DNA of 64,000 nt from Nemania diffusa (lineage: Eukaryota; Ascomycota; Sordariomycetes; Xylariales; Xylariaceae), in NCBI GenBank assembly GCA_038501195.1, contig JBBPUQ010000003.1:1380501-1444500 (forward strand), given 5' to 3'. Under the pieces are notes generated by a model that was given only the letters and a program-made list of their open reading frames with translations, was not told the origin of the DNA and did not search any database. Positions 24,760 to 36,351 of this stretch are shown in pieces. The position numbers and the translations under genes were made by a program. The stretch's first letter is position 1. Each line of letters begins with the position of its first letter.

Positions 24760-25794
24760 GCTCGAAATTTACAGTAGGTACGTCAAAAAGGAATAGTACC
24801 ACAATATGATAACACGAAGTAGAAAAGAGTCGCTGAATGTCAATAGAACTCGCAATTGATCGCGACCTAGGCAACTGTAAGTGGTTATAGTATCTTTACA
24901 ACTTGTAAGTTGTACCAAGGTACCAGGGGAAAAGTTTTGGATCTGCCAATCAACTAAATTTCTCGACTTCTTTTGGAAGGCGGTGAACACACCCCACGAA
25001 GAGACCAGGTACCCCAAGCTCCCTTTTAAGTCATTAGATAAAGCTCAGACAGGTTGCTATTCTAACATTGACTGTAACGCACACTAAAATGCATCAATCA
25101 TTCATGCACATTTAATTTACTAAGAATTGCAATACACATGTATTTACACCTACTAAGGAGCCTATACATTATATATAGACTCAGTGCCTGACCTCTTTAT
25201 TCGAAGAAAGCCTCAAATGGGTATACTACACAGTTACAGAGTGCCTAGCGCAAGTAAAAACACCTTAAAACTAGCGCCCGAACGGTAGTCTCATTACGCG
25301 TGGTGTCGTATAATTGTCGCAATAAAAGCAAATGCATTCAATTGGCATATTTCAATTAAATCAAAGCACATTTAAATGGTCATCATGAACATGCAGAAAT
25401 CAAAGCTCTTCGTGGGGGCAATAGTTATCATTCAGCTACCTAGGAGGCTGCGTCGTGAATCATGTTCCTTCATGCTCCAGTCATGGGGTGCAAAGGCAAA
25501 TTCTGCCCACAACCCGTGCTGAGTAAACAGCTCCCGTTTTCCACTCGATGGTGATTGACCAACTATCCTCAATTTGGACCGACCCTGGTCATTGTGCCAA
25601 ACCCATAGCTTCACTGAGCCCTTCCTTTGTCGATATGGCCTCCCCGTGCCGTCATCTATGGGTGATCGTCTTCGGGGTTGGGGGAAGATGTCTTGGTGTC
25701 ATGTGCTTTGTAGGCGGGTGGACTTGTTTCGTAGTTGTCATGATGATTGGTGCGCTTCATCGAAGACGGCTGAGATCGAGTAGATGCGAGTTGT
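24760..25794. other. intergenic region between eL41 3' end and RPA49 start
   Basis: About 1 kb of AT-rich DNA, with short frames only. The 3' UTR of the eL41 gene occupies the right end and the promoter of rpa49 the left end. Confidence 0.5.
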
Positions 25795-25931
25795 TTACTT
25801 GCTGTTGAACGAGTTGGGTCAGTATGGGAACGCTCAAATGATTCTTGCAAAGATACATACCTGCGGGCTCTCATCTTTCTTCTCTTACGCTTGAGGCGTC
25901 GAACTCTCTTCTTTCTCCACTTAGCTCTCAT
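25795..25931 (-). CDS. rpl41: 60S ribosomal protein eL41, 25 residues
   Basis: Exon 1 (25861-25931) encodes the first 23 codons plus two bases, beginning MRAKWRKKRVRRLKRKRR. A 59-bp intron (25802-25860, GTATGT donor, ACTGAC branch, CAACAG acceptor) follows, and a 7-base coding piece (25795-25801) supplies the last Ser-Lys and the stop. This gives exactly 25 residues, the universal length of eL41, the smallest ribosomal protein, which sits at the subunit interface. The sequence differs from the yeast protein at only a few positions, by memory. Upstream there is a likely 5' UTR intron and a telobox-type promoter motif. Automated gene callers often miss it because of its size. Confidence 0.95.
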
Positions 25932-25939
25932 CTTGGCGA

Positions 25940-26165
25940 CTGTGAGTGACTCTTGGTTAGTAACGCCTTGTTGTAGGATGGTACAGCGGGGTATGTTGGT
26001 TATGATGTCAATCGGGCAGAGGGCGGGGTGATATCAGTCTATGGCAGAGCGGGCGCGGGATACGTAGGCGAATGCGCGCATGGTGTTGGTGTCGTAGGGT
26101 AGTCGACTGTGCTTGGGCTTGAAGGCAGACGGTCATTACGATAAAGGCTTGCGGACTAGACTTAC
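25940..26165 (-). other. probable 5' UTR intron of the eL41 gene
   Basis: On the minus strand a GTAAGT donor at 26165 and a TTACTAAC branch followed by a CTCACAG acceptor at 25940 bound a 226-bp intron, which ends 8 bp before the ATG. I looked for snoRNA C/D boxes inside and found none convincing. Transcript data would confirm it. Confidence 0.6.
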
Positions 26166-26259
26166 AATGTGCTGTCGATGAGGTTCTGTGATGATGTTGC
26201 TGGGAAGAGGAAAGGGAAATTTCACAAAGGAGCGGGACGAATTGAAGTAGGCAAGCAGG

Positions 26260-26273
26260 TTAGGGTTGTGACC
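26260..26273 (-). promoter_or_regulatory. telobox plus Homol-D-like promoter element of the eL41 gene
   Basis: Read on the minus strand, this is GGTCACAACCCTAA. It joins a Homol-D-like GTCACA to AACCCTAA. Both motifs are known in fungal ribosomal-protein promoters. It lies about 95 bp upstream of the proposed 5' UTR intron donor. Confidence 0.55.
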
Positions 26274-27119
26274 GCGCGGTTATTGTTCGGGTGTGGCTGT
26301 GTTAAGCGGGGAATGCAGATCTGCGGTTCATATTGTTCGGTTGGGTGGGGTACGAGTGGCTTGAAAGGCTCTAGTGAATCCCATCTTTGAGTAACAATGA
26401 CGACAGTCTTCCAGCCCACCTGTCCCACATTCTCGATTCCAATGGGTACTCTGTATTCACTTACATAATCAGTTAAAATGAATCAAAATTCTGGTATACA
26501 TTGATAGATGAAATATCACGGCCATTTAGGGGTCGCGCAGCAAATATAATATCATCCATCACATCGACGCTGCAGGTCACACATGTGGATGGTCGGCCCT
26601 GCCTTCTCAGTTTTGGCCCAGCTCTTTGCATTTATATATCCAGGGAAAGCCCAAAACATGGCAACCAGACGGAAGGGACTAGGGGTGATTGGACTTGCAC
26701 GGCTGTCACCAGGTTGGCTCTTGACTTATTACCGTAGGTAGTTACCTACCTACATATATATACCGAAGCAGGTAGATACCTTTGAACCTACACCAATACA
26801 ATACAAAATAAAACAGTCATCTAATTAATATCAATATTTCCCAAGTTGTACATGGGATAGGTACCTAATGCAATTTACGCATCAAAACATGAACTCTTTG
26901 ATATTCCCATCCCTCTACTTTGTTCAACTGTCTTAAATTCTGAATGGGGCGTGCTTCCTGATTAGTAGAGTAATCAACTGTATTCCTCCTCGTAGCATAT
27001 ACATATTTCTCTGTTGATTATTAATTGTCGCTTAGAGAGTACCATCATCTTCTAGCTATGCCTCAGGTCTAGGGTGTCCTGTCACGAGGTCAACGATAAA
27101 GCTACCAAAGCTCACTCGC

Positions 27120-29171
27120 ATGATGACTGAGTGTCGTCCTATTGCGCAGATATTCTGCCGCTACATCGAAAAGCCACTGCCAGAGCACTTCCAACCAGGT
27201 GCGTGTTGTGACCCTCTTCCCCTTCCTCACAACTATCATCTTTGACGAATCTAAAACCTTTCAAAGGCACTGGCTTCATCTGTAGCCAAGCACAGCCGTG
27301 GGAATGCTCAAGTTTAAAGTCTTTAGACTTTAACCTATTTCCTGACCAAATCGTCCATGTCGGGAGGGAAATCGAACAAAAGTAAGCCGGTCGTCTCATA
27401 TAGTCTTAGAGAAAAGTACTTACTCTCTAACTCAAGTGATATTGCTATCGTGCATCCAAGTATTTCGAGACAGCACTTTATAATCTATTCTATTGAGTAT
27501 GAATACGGTATGCAACCACTTGTCTACGTGCGGGACTCCAACTCGCTTGGTGGTACTTATGTCGATATCCATTCTACTCGGCACATGAAGGTCCCATCTT
27601 CCTCGGGCTATCTCCTTAGCCATTCTGAGATCATTCGAATCTTTCCATGTTGGGAATTTCATGTATATTTGTTAGGCGCGCAGCCCATCAATCCGCTAAA
27701 TATGAACTACATACAATCAAGCGAGACCGATGTATGTTCGTGCTCTATGCCATGACTTAGGCAAAGCTGACATAGATCAACAGCTTTTTCGTGACAGGTT
27801 TCTTATGACTGGAACGATTCTAGGAAGAGGGGCCTTTACGGATGTTCATCTCGCCATTAACCTAAAAACGGGACAGCAAGTCGCTTGTAAAATCCATCGA
27901 ATTGACCAATTTCGACAGTCCCTCTGGTCCACTAGCATAATTCGACGCATTGTAGACGAAACTAATATTCTTAGTCGGCTAACTCATGTAAGTGGTACTA
28001 AGAGACATGAGGTTCTATCCTATATAATTTTTCTAATCAATTCAAGCCTCACCTCCTAAAGTTTGAGGCCGCATTTCGATCGCCCGATACTTTATACACT
28101 TTTACGGAATTGGCGACTGGTGGGGACCTCTTCTCTGTGCGTCTTAGGTATCCGGATGGTGTACCAGAACTGGATACAAAAGTCATTATACGACAAATAG
28201 TGGAAGCTGTCAGTTACCTACACGACCAAAATGTCGCTCATCGTGATTTAAAGCCGGAAAAGTAAGTCTGTGCCCAATTATTTAATAAAATTCAGTGAAC
28301 AAGCAAAATACCTTTTTGGTTTTACGTGCTATAGACCCCTCATACTTGGATTGATGAGAAACCTTAACTTACATCTAGTGAAAAGCGTGTTCTTGGCTAC
28401 AGGGCCTACAATCATGACCCGAGTTATTGTGGGAGACTTCGGGTGCGCTAAAGTAGCTACATCAGGTCGTATGGCAAGTGAGGTTGGCACCCCGAGGTTT
28501 ATGGCCCCGTAAGTCAATGCACTCCACGATATGTGAAATAGTTGCTAAATATGGGAAGGGAGGTATATCGAGGCCAGTCATACGGTATCGAAGTTGATAT
28601 TTGGTCAATCGGCATGATATCATTATTTCTCGTCGCACCCGATTGGAATAACTTCGGTTGCTTGGAAGCCTTTGCTCAGAATATTGTTGATGAAATTCTC
28701 ATCGACATCTTCGACGAGTTATCTAACCAACACAAAGCATTGTCTAATAATTTCCAAGACTTCATCAAAGCATGTCTTGTTATAACGCCGAAAAAGAGGA
28801 TGACTGCAAAGTTTTGCAAAGGCCATAACTGGTTTCGATCGTCAGGTCCCCGACTAAAACATCAAATGGAAGAATTTACGAAAGGATGGGAACCGGCCAC
28901 AATTGTGCACAATTCAGTGGAAGATCTAGATTTATTTGAGAGCATCAAAACCCACAACCCACTATATACAATGGATCTAGATAAGAGAAATGCACAAGGC
29001 GATAGAAAGGTTATTGAGGACTCTCAACAGTCTTACTACTTCACAAAGAACAATTCGACGGGGCATAAACAGCTGATGGTTGATCGAGAAATACTGGTAT
29101 TTAGTGTGACAACACCCAGTGGAGACACGCAAGAAATATTTAGTTGCTCGGTTATTAAACGTAACTCTTAA
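27120..29171 (+). CDS. FHA-domain Ser/Thr protein kinase (Rad53/Chk2/Mek1 type)
   Basis: Seven exons (27120-27198, 27267-27381, 27437-27731, 27784-27987, 28047-28261, 28386-28508, 28559-29171) with introns of 50-124 bp give 547 residues. The FHA domain (about 35-145) shows GR at 59-60, the SISRQH core at 73-78 and SLGGTY at 101-106. The kinase domain (about 167-435) has Lys199 in VACKI, HRDLKPEN with Asp298, DFG at 320-322 and APEVY. The third glycine of the P-loop is replaced (GRGAFTDV). FHA domains bind phosphothreonine. These kinases act in DNA-damage or meiotic-recombination checkpoints in the nucleus. One N-terminal FHA and no second FHA suggests the Chk2/Mek1 type rather than budding-yeast Rad53. 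Which ortholog it is remains undecided. Confidence 0.88.
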
Positions 29172-29888
29172 TTTGCTACAAAATTATTTGCAATATACCA
29201 CGTTACAAGTCGAGGAGCTCGTCGAGAAGATTGCAAGCGTTGAATGAATGGGTTTAAAAGATGATGCGGTGCGCTAAATGGGCTCATTTTCTAAAAACAT
29301 GATTAAAATTTCCCTTAAAGAAATTAACTTCTAGGGTAGTTAATCTTGCTCCTAGAGTCTTTCATGCTGTTGTAAGTATTGATATATAAGGGTGTAAGAG
29401 AATAATAAGATCGGGAGGGTTTGTTCCTAATTGTGCATATAACTACCCCCTCGCTTTCCATACATTTATGTATACCTAAATGTTAGTTTTGGAGTGATCG
29501 ATTTTCTAATTGCTGATAAAATAAATATCCATGATTGTCTAGTGAATTATCTGTGAAGACTACGGCTGAATCTACAGAGGCTAGTCTGTTTGTACTCTGG
29601 TGGAAGTCAGCCATGCATATCAACCGATTTCATTGTCAAGATTTCAGTAAAAAGAAAACCCCTTTTCTTTTCTAACTTCAAAGTCGTTGTTGATGATTAG
29701 GTTCCTTATTACCACGATACAATACCATCATAAACGCGAACAAAGATCATTGTCTCTTTGGATTTCGGTCCATATATTCAAGCGTATATTAATGTAGTTT
29801 GAGGTAGATATGTGGCTAATTCTTATCGTTTCTCTCTTGAACGAAAAAATCGCCTATTAAACAATATCAAATAACAACAAGATCTAAA
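29172..29888. other. AT-rich intergenic region
   Basis: About 0.7 kb of AT-rich DNA between two genes on the same strand. It should hold the 3' UTR of the kinase gene and the promoter of the next gene. No open frame of interest. Confidence 0.5.
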
Positions 29889-30920
29889 ATGCAGTCACAT
29901 GAGGACACTCAAGCTTTGCACAACGAAGTAAATACCACTCCAACTGATGAACGCGTTTCTGAAACAACTGGAAACCACGGTAAATCAAGGCTGTCGGTAG
30001 ACATTGGGCTGGCCCAGAATTATGCCGACAGAAAGGGGTTACCAGCGCTCACTCAAGCAGATCATGAACAGGGGCCCATTGGGAAAGACGATAATGTAGA
30101 GTCGGGATATATTGAGATAAGACTAGACGAGAGCCTACAGACATTAAGGAAGGCGTCACATCCATGGCGAGATGAGAGCGAGGCCGAGAGTCCTGGCCCA
30201 CCCAGGGATCACGTCACAGGCCGAATTCTTTCCGAGTTCGGACGCTCGTGTCTTGGATGTGTTGAAAAGGGGCTCCGATGCACGCTGAATTTCTTCGGCC
30301 AGGAAAACGAACCCCAGTGCTTCGCCTGTCGACGGTCAAAAGCGCAGTACTGTGTGCGATTCCAACCCCTCGGGGGCCACATCAGGGGCTTGCCCTTCAG
30401 CGGCCCGCCGTGGAGAAACCCGAACTTCTTCGCCGGCACCCCAGAAGATGGGAGCGTGCCACATCTCTCGCGGGAGCAACTCGAGGACGTGCTGCGCGAG
30501 TTCTACCGGGGTCCTTCGGGGTATGTACTTGGCAACTACGTCGCGGGGAGCGAGGTGGGCAATTTCGCGCTGCCGCCGTTCAACGGCGCCGATCTACCGC
30601 CCGAGGACCAGCCTAGTGACTATGAGAGCATGGGCTGGAAAGACGTTCTTCCGGTTTGGAAGCACCGAAGCTTACGGCCGCGACGGACAGGGGATGGAGA
30701 GGATGACGAGTACGAGGAGCAAGAGGAGCGAAAAAAGCAGCTTTGTCTGGCGAGGGATCGATCTCTCCTCCCCAGGCACCCCGCCCACTGGGACAAAATC
30801 ATGATTCAAGTGGTGGATAACAGCGATGATGCAGATGATGATATCTGCTACCTTCGAAACTTCAGGAGATACGAACCTCGAGAGTCAAACCTAGATGATA
30901 TTTTAGGGGAGACTTGGTGA
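29889..30920 (+). CDS. hypothetical protein with Zn2Cys6-like cysteine array
   Basis: A single exon of 343 residues from ATG 29889. The N-terminal third is polar and probably disordered. Six cysteines at 121, 124, 131, 144, 147 and 155 have the spacing C-x2-C-x6-C-x12-C-x2-C-x7-C, which fits the outer limits of the fungal Zn2Cys6 cluster, but the loop after the first pair (VEKGLR) has fewer basic residues than DNA-binding members. After it come GLPFSGPPWRNPNFF and an acidic stretch with EDDEYEEQEERKK. I recall similar uncharacterised proteins in Fusarium-like genomes. No fungal_trans domain follows, so a classical regulator is unlikely. The 3' two thirds are clearly more GC-rich than the first third. 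Confidence 0.7.
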   Translation: MQSHEDTQALHNEVNTTPTDERVSETTGNHGKSRLSVDIGLAQNYADRKGLPALTQADHEQGPIGKDDNVESGYIEIRLDESLQTLRKASHPWRDESEAESPGPPRDHVTGRILSEFGRSCLGCVEKGLRCTLNFFGQENEPQCFACRRSKAQYCVRFQPLGGHIRGLPFSGPPWRNPNFFAGTPEDGSVPHLSREQLEDVLREFYRGPSGYVLGNYVAGSEVGNFALPPFNGADLPPEDQPSDYESMGWKDVLPVWKHRSLRPRRTGDGEDDEYEEQEERKKQLCLARDRSLLPRHPAHWDKIMIQVVDNSDDADDDICYLRNFRRYEPRESNLDDILGETW

Positions 30921-31706
30921 TGGAAACATCATGTTGCGCAGTTGCGCAGTTGCAAGTTGCAATAACGAAAACCTACTCTCGAGTGATATTTCAAGATAGG
31001 GACCTGCTGTTAGTAGACCTATAGAGGTGTAAGTGATCTTAAAACCCTACTGTCTAGACTCTAAACTTATCTTTGACCTATGAACCGTTCAATAACTCGA
31101 CTTGAATAGATACTGAATCGTGGGGGACAGCGAGGGACCAAAGCTTGGCTGGTTTGTTGCTGAGTGATCATAACTCTTATGTAGAAGCTGTGGCTATTGT
31201 TAAGTATCTATAAAATGCGGTTTAGTTTGAACTTGGGAGAAAATCTAGTTAAAAGCAAATGAAGAATACCCCTATTACTGTAGGCTCCGCGGCACTTAGC
31301 AAAGCTAGCCCAATTGAAGTATGAAGTTGGGCTAAGCCATTATCTAACACTATCTTATTATTTTATTTTTCTATTGTTCGCGATCTATCTGCATAATATA
31401 TACGCATAGCTTCATAGAGCCGCCCTTCTAAGCAGAGCACTACCAATAATTACACTTCCGTTTAGAGCTCAGCCGGTAATAAATCCATAGGGCGTGCTCG
31501 CTCTCCCAAGTTTTCAAACAAAAATTTCAAGTTCCCCTTCTGATCGTTGAAAATCTCCGGCGAATCGTTGAAATCTAGCTCCAGTCACCGAACTGGTGTC
31601 TATATGGTAATATTAAATAATCGCTGGTTTCCTGCCATCGTGTTAGCCGACCAACGACTTCAGCCCGTCCCTATTCCCGCTATCCTAAGCCCTCACCCTC
31701 TATGAA
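30921..31706. other. convergent AT-rich intergenic region
   Basis: The 3' flanks of two converging genes. A short tandem GCGCAGTT repeat sits at about 30936-30952. Nothing else is recognised. Confidence 0.5.
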
Positions 31707-32717
31707 CTACCGCCGTACCTGTCGCGGCGCATTCGGATTGCCCTCAAGCTCGAAGAGCGGCTCGTCGCCAGTCGGCAACTCCTTAAGCGGTGGCAACGTT
31801 TGGGAGTCTACGGGCTGGGACGGGGCGCGGGAGTCGACAGTCGGCGGGCTCACCGACTGTTGCGCCGAGTACGGCGACAGGCCGCGGGATTCATGCGTCG
31901 TGTATGTATATGCCGTCGGCGCCCCGGGGGGCGCAGGGGCTGGAACCTGCGAGGTTTCCAGCTCGCTCGGTGCCGTCCTGGCCCTCTTCCGTCGATACAG
32001 GAACCAGAGGAGCAAGGCGAGTAAAATGATAGCTACGCCCGCGCCCACCCCAACCCCGGCAGCAGCTCCGGGCGAGAGCCCGGGTGTTGAATTTTGGGAT
32101 GGTGTCTCCACGGGCGATAGTGTGGAGGAAGTGGGTGAGGATGTAGATAAGGACGTGGTTGGTGGAGGGCTGGTAGACAGCTACGCTACGTTAGCAGTGG
32201 CTAATCAGGGCGTATTAGTGGCTGGATAGATATATACCGGTGTTGTGTATATCAGGGCTAGCGCGAACAGATGCAGGCCTGTCCCCCTCGTTCTGTTCTC
32301 TACTGTGATCGTGTTCGCTGTGAAGTCGGTCCTCGTCACTGACACCACATCTAGACTGGCGTACTGCGATACGCAGCGGAACCACTCGGCGTGGTTATAA
32401 CCCGGTGTCCAGGTCTCTGGCTGGCAGCTGAAGGCATACGCTGAAGGGCAGCACGTCACAACCAGGTTGGTATTTTGGCAGGCCGAAGTGTACTGCGGCG
32501 GACAACCCGAGCCGACAAACGTGAGGGTAGGGTTCCATGTCGGCTCAAAACAATTCGTCGTCTGTGACGGCCCGCCGAGAACGGTACGGGCGTCTCGCTT
32601 TGCATCGTCGTATTCCCATATCCAATAATCATCTGTGCGGAGACATCCGGCCACAGTCTGGCTCCAGCTCGTGAACAGAGTCGGCGATGGAGTCGGCGAC
32701 GGAGACGGAGACGTCAT
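31707..32717 (-). CDS. single-pass membrane protein with Cys-rich ectodomain
   Basis: Two exons (32238-32717 and 31707-32180) across a 57-bp intron (GTATAT donor, TGCTAAC branch) give 317 residues. The N-terminal part has about ten cysteines, with motifs SGCPPQYTSACQNTN, VTCCPSAYAFSC and EWFRCVSQY, a layout typical of fungal cell-surface proteins. A Ser/Thr-rich stalk (LSTSPPPTTSLSTSSPT) leads to a transmembrane helix at about residues 199-222, followed by a basic stop-transfer signal (RRKRAR) and a Pro-rich cytosolic tail. No signal peptide is seen at the ATG chosen (32715-32717, good ACC context). The open frame continues upstream only through non-ATG codons, so an additional 5' exon with the signal peptide may be missing. 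Function unknown; a sensor role is possible. Confidence 0.75.
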
Positions 32718-34398
32718 GGTACCACGGTGCTGCGTCTTCTTCGATTTACCAAGTCTATCGAGGCACGATAGCCGCAGTAGACGGGGCAACAGATAGAATG
32801 CCAGATGGGAAGAAGAGGTGAATTTGGTATGTCATTGAGTGTCAAGGCAAATTCCCAAGAAAATCTGCCCATCAGGTGGATGATTTTTACTTTTCACCCC
32901 CAAGGAATCCACCGCGCCTACAGCCCCATCGCGATACACCAAGACACAGGGCCGTGTTTTGTGAAACATAGGATTGATCAGCACACGTATGTCATCTTTA
33001 AGTCGTAATTGGAGAGGTATGACTCTTGGCCATAAGGATTCCCTCAACAGCTGCGATCGCCAGCTAAGGACTCTCGGGCTTAGCATCATGTACAACCATG
33101 ACAGGAGAGACAAGTATCAGCCATATACTTACACGCTTCATCCACTGTTCAACACCGAAGGCCAAAACGAGCATGGCAGCTTTCATAGGTAGGTATCTAC
33201 TGCGCATACCTAGCAAGCTTCTTGTCGAGATGATTCAACGAGCAAGACAGAATGCTCACGTCTCCATATACCTTCCTGAATGTGTGCGAATGTTGCGAGA
33301 TTGCCAGGCGGCTTATAGTCCTAGTCTGCGGCGCAGTGCTTGGCGGCCGTTCAGGGGTTCAGAGCTGTCTGTATATAGCCACGCTTCTGGCCATGTTTAG
33401 TGGATGATAATCTAGGCAATTCATCTCGGCAACGACACAAAATCACCAGACAAATCTAGCAAAATACCACTTCGACATCTCGTCTATCCCTTTAACTGGC
33501 TGCGTGAAGGGTAGAGGGTGGGAATGCGTTGATTACTGCGTATGTCCAAGCCGAGAAACAGAGAATGCTTGGTTCCTAGAGAGCCCAGAGTAGGCACACG
33601 AATAAACAATTTTCGGCTGCCCAGGATGGCGCACGAGACGCACAGACCCGCGACTAAATAAAGTACCACGTTTTCGTCTTCAGACATAGGTGCCACAAAC
33701 CGACGAGCTACGGAATTCAAAGACACGGTGCACGCCGTCGGCCGTATTATTGGCGGCGCGCATGCCAAGGTAGACACTCGTAACGCCAACGGGGAGTTAG
33801 AAAGATGGTAGCTAATAACATTAATTTGCCTTATATAGTAGTCGTAACCCTTTGACGCTATTAAAATGTAGGTGGAAATCTAACGTACACATAATTAGAT
33901 ACCTTAGTAGTCATACTCAACTTCGTCTAAGGAGCTGCTTTTGTTCTAGAACTAGTTATTCTAAAGCCGTTTGCCTATCTCGTCGCGTTTGATGAAATAC
34001 ACAAATCTTCATCGGACAATATCCTTGCATGGAAGCCTAACTATATACTATATTTTGAGCTGTACTGTCGTGAAGTCGGGATAGTCCACTGTGGTGAAGG
34101 ACATGACCCTCTGGATATGACGAGCAAACGGATAATAAAACAAAATGGGCTCCGGGAACGCCTGTTAGCTAGCCACCTTTTTCGTTTGCTTTTTCTAAAA
34201 TTGTAGCCGAGTCTATCTAAATTAACACAAATCAGTTTACACTACAGGTTCATGTCAGCACGCTGCTGCTTTGAGAAATAAAACTGGTTACGCTCGTTAC
34301 GTTAGGTAAATAGTGCTATGCTTTGGATTTCGACATACTAGAGCAGACTATTTGCGCGACTCTAACCTGTAGAAGTAGTAGGTATCTTGCATGAAAAA
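32718..34398. other. intergenic region without a recognised gene
   Basis: Short frames at 32832-33192, 33098-33400 and 33484-33789 have no domain, and the last begins with TTG rather than ATG. The right half is AT-rich. I see no repeat of note. Confidence 0.5.
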
Positions 34399-35060
34399 TC
34401 AGCTTTCCCCAGGTTGAAGGAGAGCGCCCAGCACCCTCGAAGCCTCCGCCTCCATCTCTAAAAACGCATCTTCATCCGAACTCCGCAGCGTGACAACACT
34501 CCCAGCCCCGACACGCCACGTCTCTAACCCACGAAGATCCGTCTCGCCGCCCGGGATCCTGGCCCCGCGGACCGCAGCGCGCGTCACGACCGAGAAGTCG
34601 CCGGCGCCGCCGACATCCACGTAGCCCAGGACACCAGAATGGACACCTCTGGGCCGCCTCTCGATATCCCGCAAGAGCTCGCAGGCTCTTCTCTTCGGCG
34701 CTGCTGCTGCTGCTGCTGCGTCCGTGCGCGATAGCAGTGATGCCCTGAGGACGTGGATGCCCCTCGGCGAAGCCCCGTCGGCGGACTCCTCCTCTCCACC
34801 GTGGCGGCGCAGCTGCTTGTAGAGCGCCCGCCCCGTTCTACGAGCGCAGCACCGTGATCCTGCTCTCGGCCGCGAGGTAGAGCCCGCCCGAGTCGCCCGA
34901 GACGAGCGACTCCCGACAGCGCAGCGCCTTTTCCCTGTACTCCGCCTCCGGCGGGCAGTGCACTCGCGCCGCGCTCGTCCTTGACCCATAGATCCTGGAT
35001 CTGCCACACTACTTGTCGAAGTTCGACTTCGGCAGCAGACACTCAAGTGTCTACCTTGGC
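34399..35060 (-). pseudogene. relic of aminodeoxychorismate synthase (PABA synthase)
   Basis: Translated pieces in at least two frames match the chorismate-binding domain. One piece holds EYREKALRCRESLVSGDSGG followed by LYLAAESRITVLRS and a stop. In another frame, after a frameshift, are ALYKQLRR, PKRRACELLRDIERR, GVHSGVLGYVDVGGAGDFS and WRVGAGSVVTLRS. The intact domain carries about 100 more residues between these pieces, so there is an internal deletion besides the frameshifts and stop. A GCTGCT repeat encoding poly-Ala replaces the region before PKRR. The remnant is strikingly GC-rich against its AT-rich flanks. The functional family makes the p-aminobenzoate precursor for folate; a complete copy is expected elsewhere in the genome. 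Confidence 0.75.
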
Positions 35061-36351
35061 AACATGTCTTTTTGATAATGTCGTAGTATAGTGCTGCATA
35101 TCTACTCTGTGATGTAATGTCAGTAGCCAACAGTTAAACTCGCATAGAGAGCTAAATATAGACCGTGCGATCTCTCTAGCTCAAAGTCTCCATTATACGA
35201 AATCACAAGATGTTGAGGCTTTATGATTGAAAGACTGGGGGTGGAGGACATTATTTATATTTGCTAAGCTACCTCTTTCTTTTGATATCCCCTGCGTTAA
35301 CACGTCCTTATCAGCTACTCTAACCTCTACCATAAGATCCACTCACCAAAAATAGCCTCAGATACCAAAGCTCAGCATCATCTTTAAGTGGGATAAAGTT
35401 TGAGAGATATCTATTTAGAAGCTAGATCGGTTCACTTTCTTATTCTTATTCCTCTATCTTTCTCTTACCTCATAACAGTAAATACATATGGCAAAGCACC
35501 CCTCAGCTTCGCTAAGATTCATGACAAAGCTTTACAAAGCTGCGAGCCCTTATTGAATTAATGGTAGTGTCGATTTTCTTTAAAAAAGGTTTCGGGGGCT
35601 CCCTTCCTATAAATTGAATTCTAACGTCGTTGCCTTGCGATAGCTGATCGTGTATCGTTGTCATCTGAGCACTGCTACCGACTCCTCTGGACGCATCTAA
35701 AGACCAGCAGAGAACATCGCGTTGATCGTACCCTATGGAGAAGGATTGGCTCGACTATTTGATAAGTGAGACATGTCGTTTAGAAAGCGATATTGTTCTA
35801 GAAGCTCTGCCTCAACGCTAGATGGTAGCTTCTCTTTTCGGCTCCTCCGTCGTGGTGGGATGATGCTATCTGGAGTCTGGGCCCGTGAGTATGGTGAGGG
35901 GTGAGGTGAGGGGACCTACCAGGATTCTCCGCAAACCAAGCTTCGACGTCGAGAGGACAAACGATGGGTTTGTACCGAACCGCCGGAACTTGGCCTCGAT
36001 TCACGGACACGCAGTATGTATTGTGGGCTGAATTACCATGCATAGTCCATAAAACCCCGTCTTTCTCCGATTCCCGACAAGCAACGAACGTAACGAACGC
36101 GCAGCATGCACAATCTCATTTCCACCACACAGCGGCCGCCATTCCGCGCGGTTACTCGGGACGACAGCCCGTACACCGCAGGTAGAAAGCCGCTGAATGA
36201 GGTTCCCGACGTCATGCGTTGTTGAACTTGAACTGATGCCAAATCGCATGCGAAAATGCCTTGGTGCGCCTCTGTAACTATAAAGCGCTCCAAGCCGATA
36301 GAGCGATCGTCAGTGGTCATGTGTTGCCTTACCCAACCTTCGTAGGCCAAG
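35061..36351. other. intergenic region upstream of the beta-galactosidase gene
   Basis: AT-rich in the left half. Short frames at 35798-36365 lie mostly on the minus strand over one another and have no domain. The right end should contain the GH35 promoter. Confidence 0.5.

Noticed and set aside
25940..26165. Possible C/D-box snoRNA inside the eL41 5' UTR intron
   Set aside because: Only a weak C-box-like GTAATGACC and one CTGA were seen, without a terminal stem.
33484..33789. Minus-strand 101-codon frame with a hydrophobic segment
   Set aside because: It starts with TTG, the first ATG is 34 codons in, and no family or supporting introns are seen.
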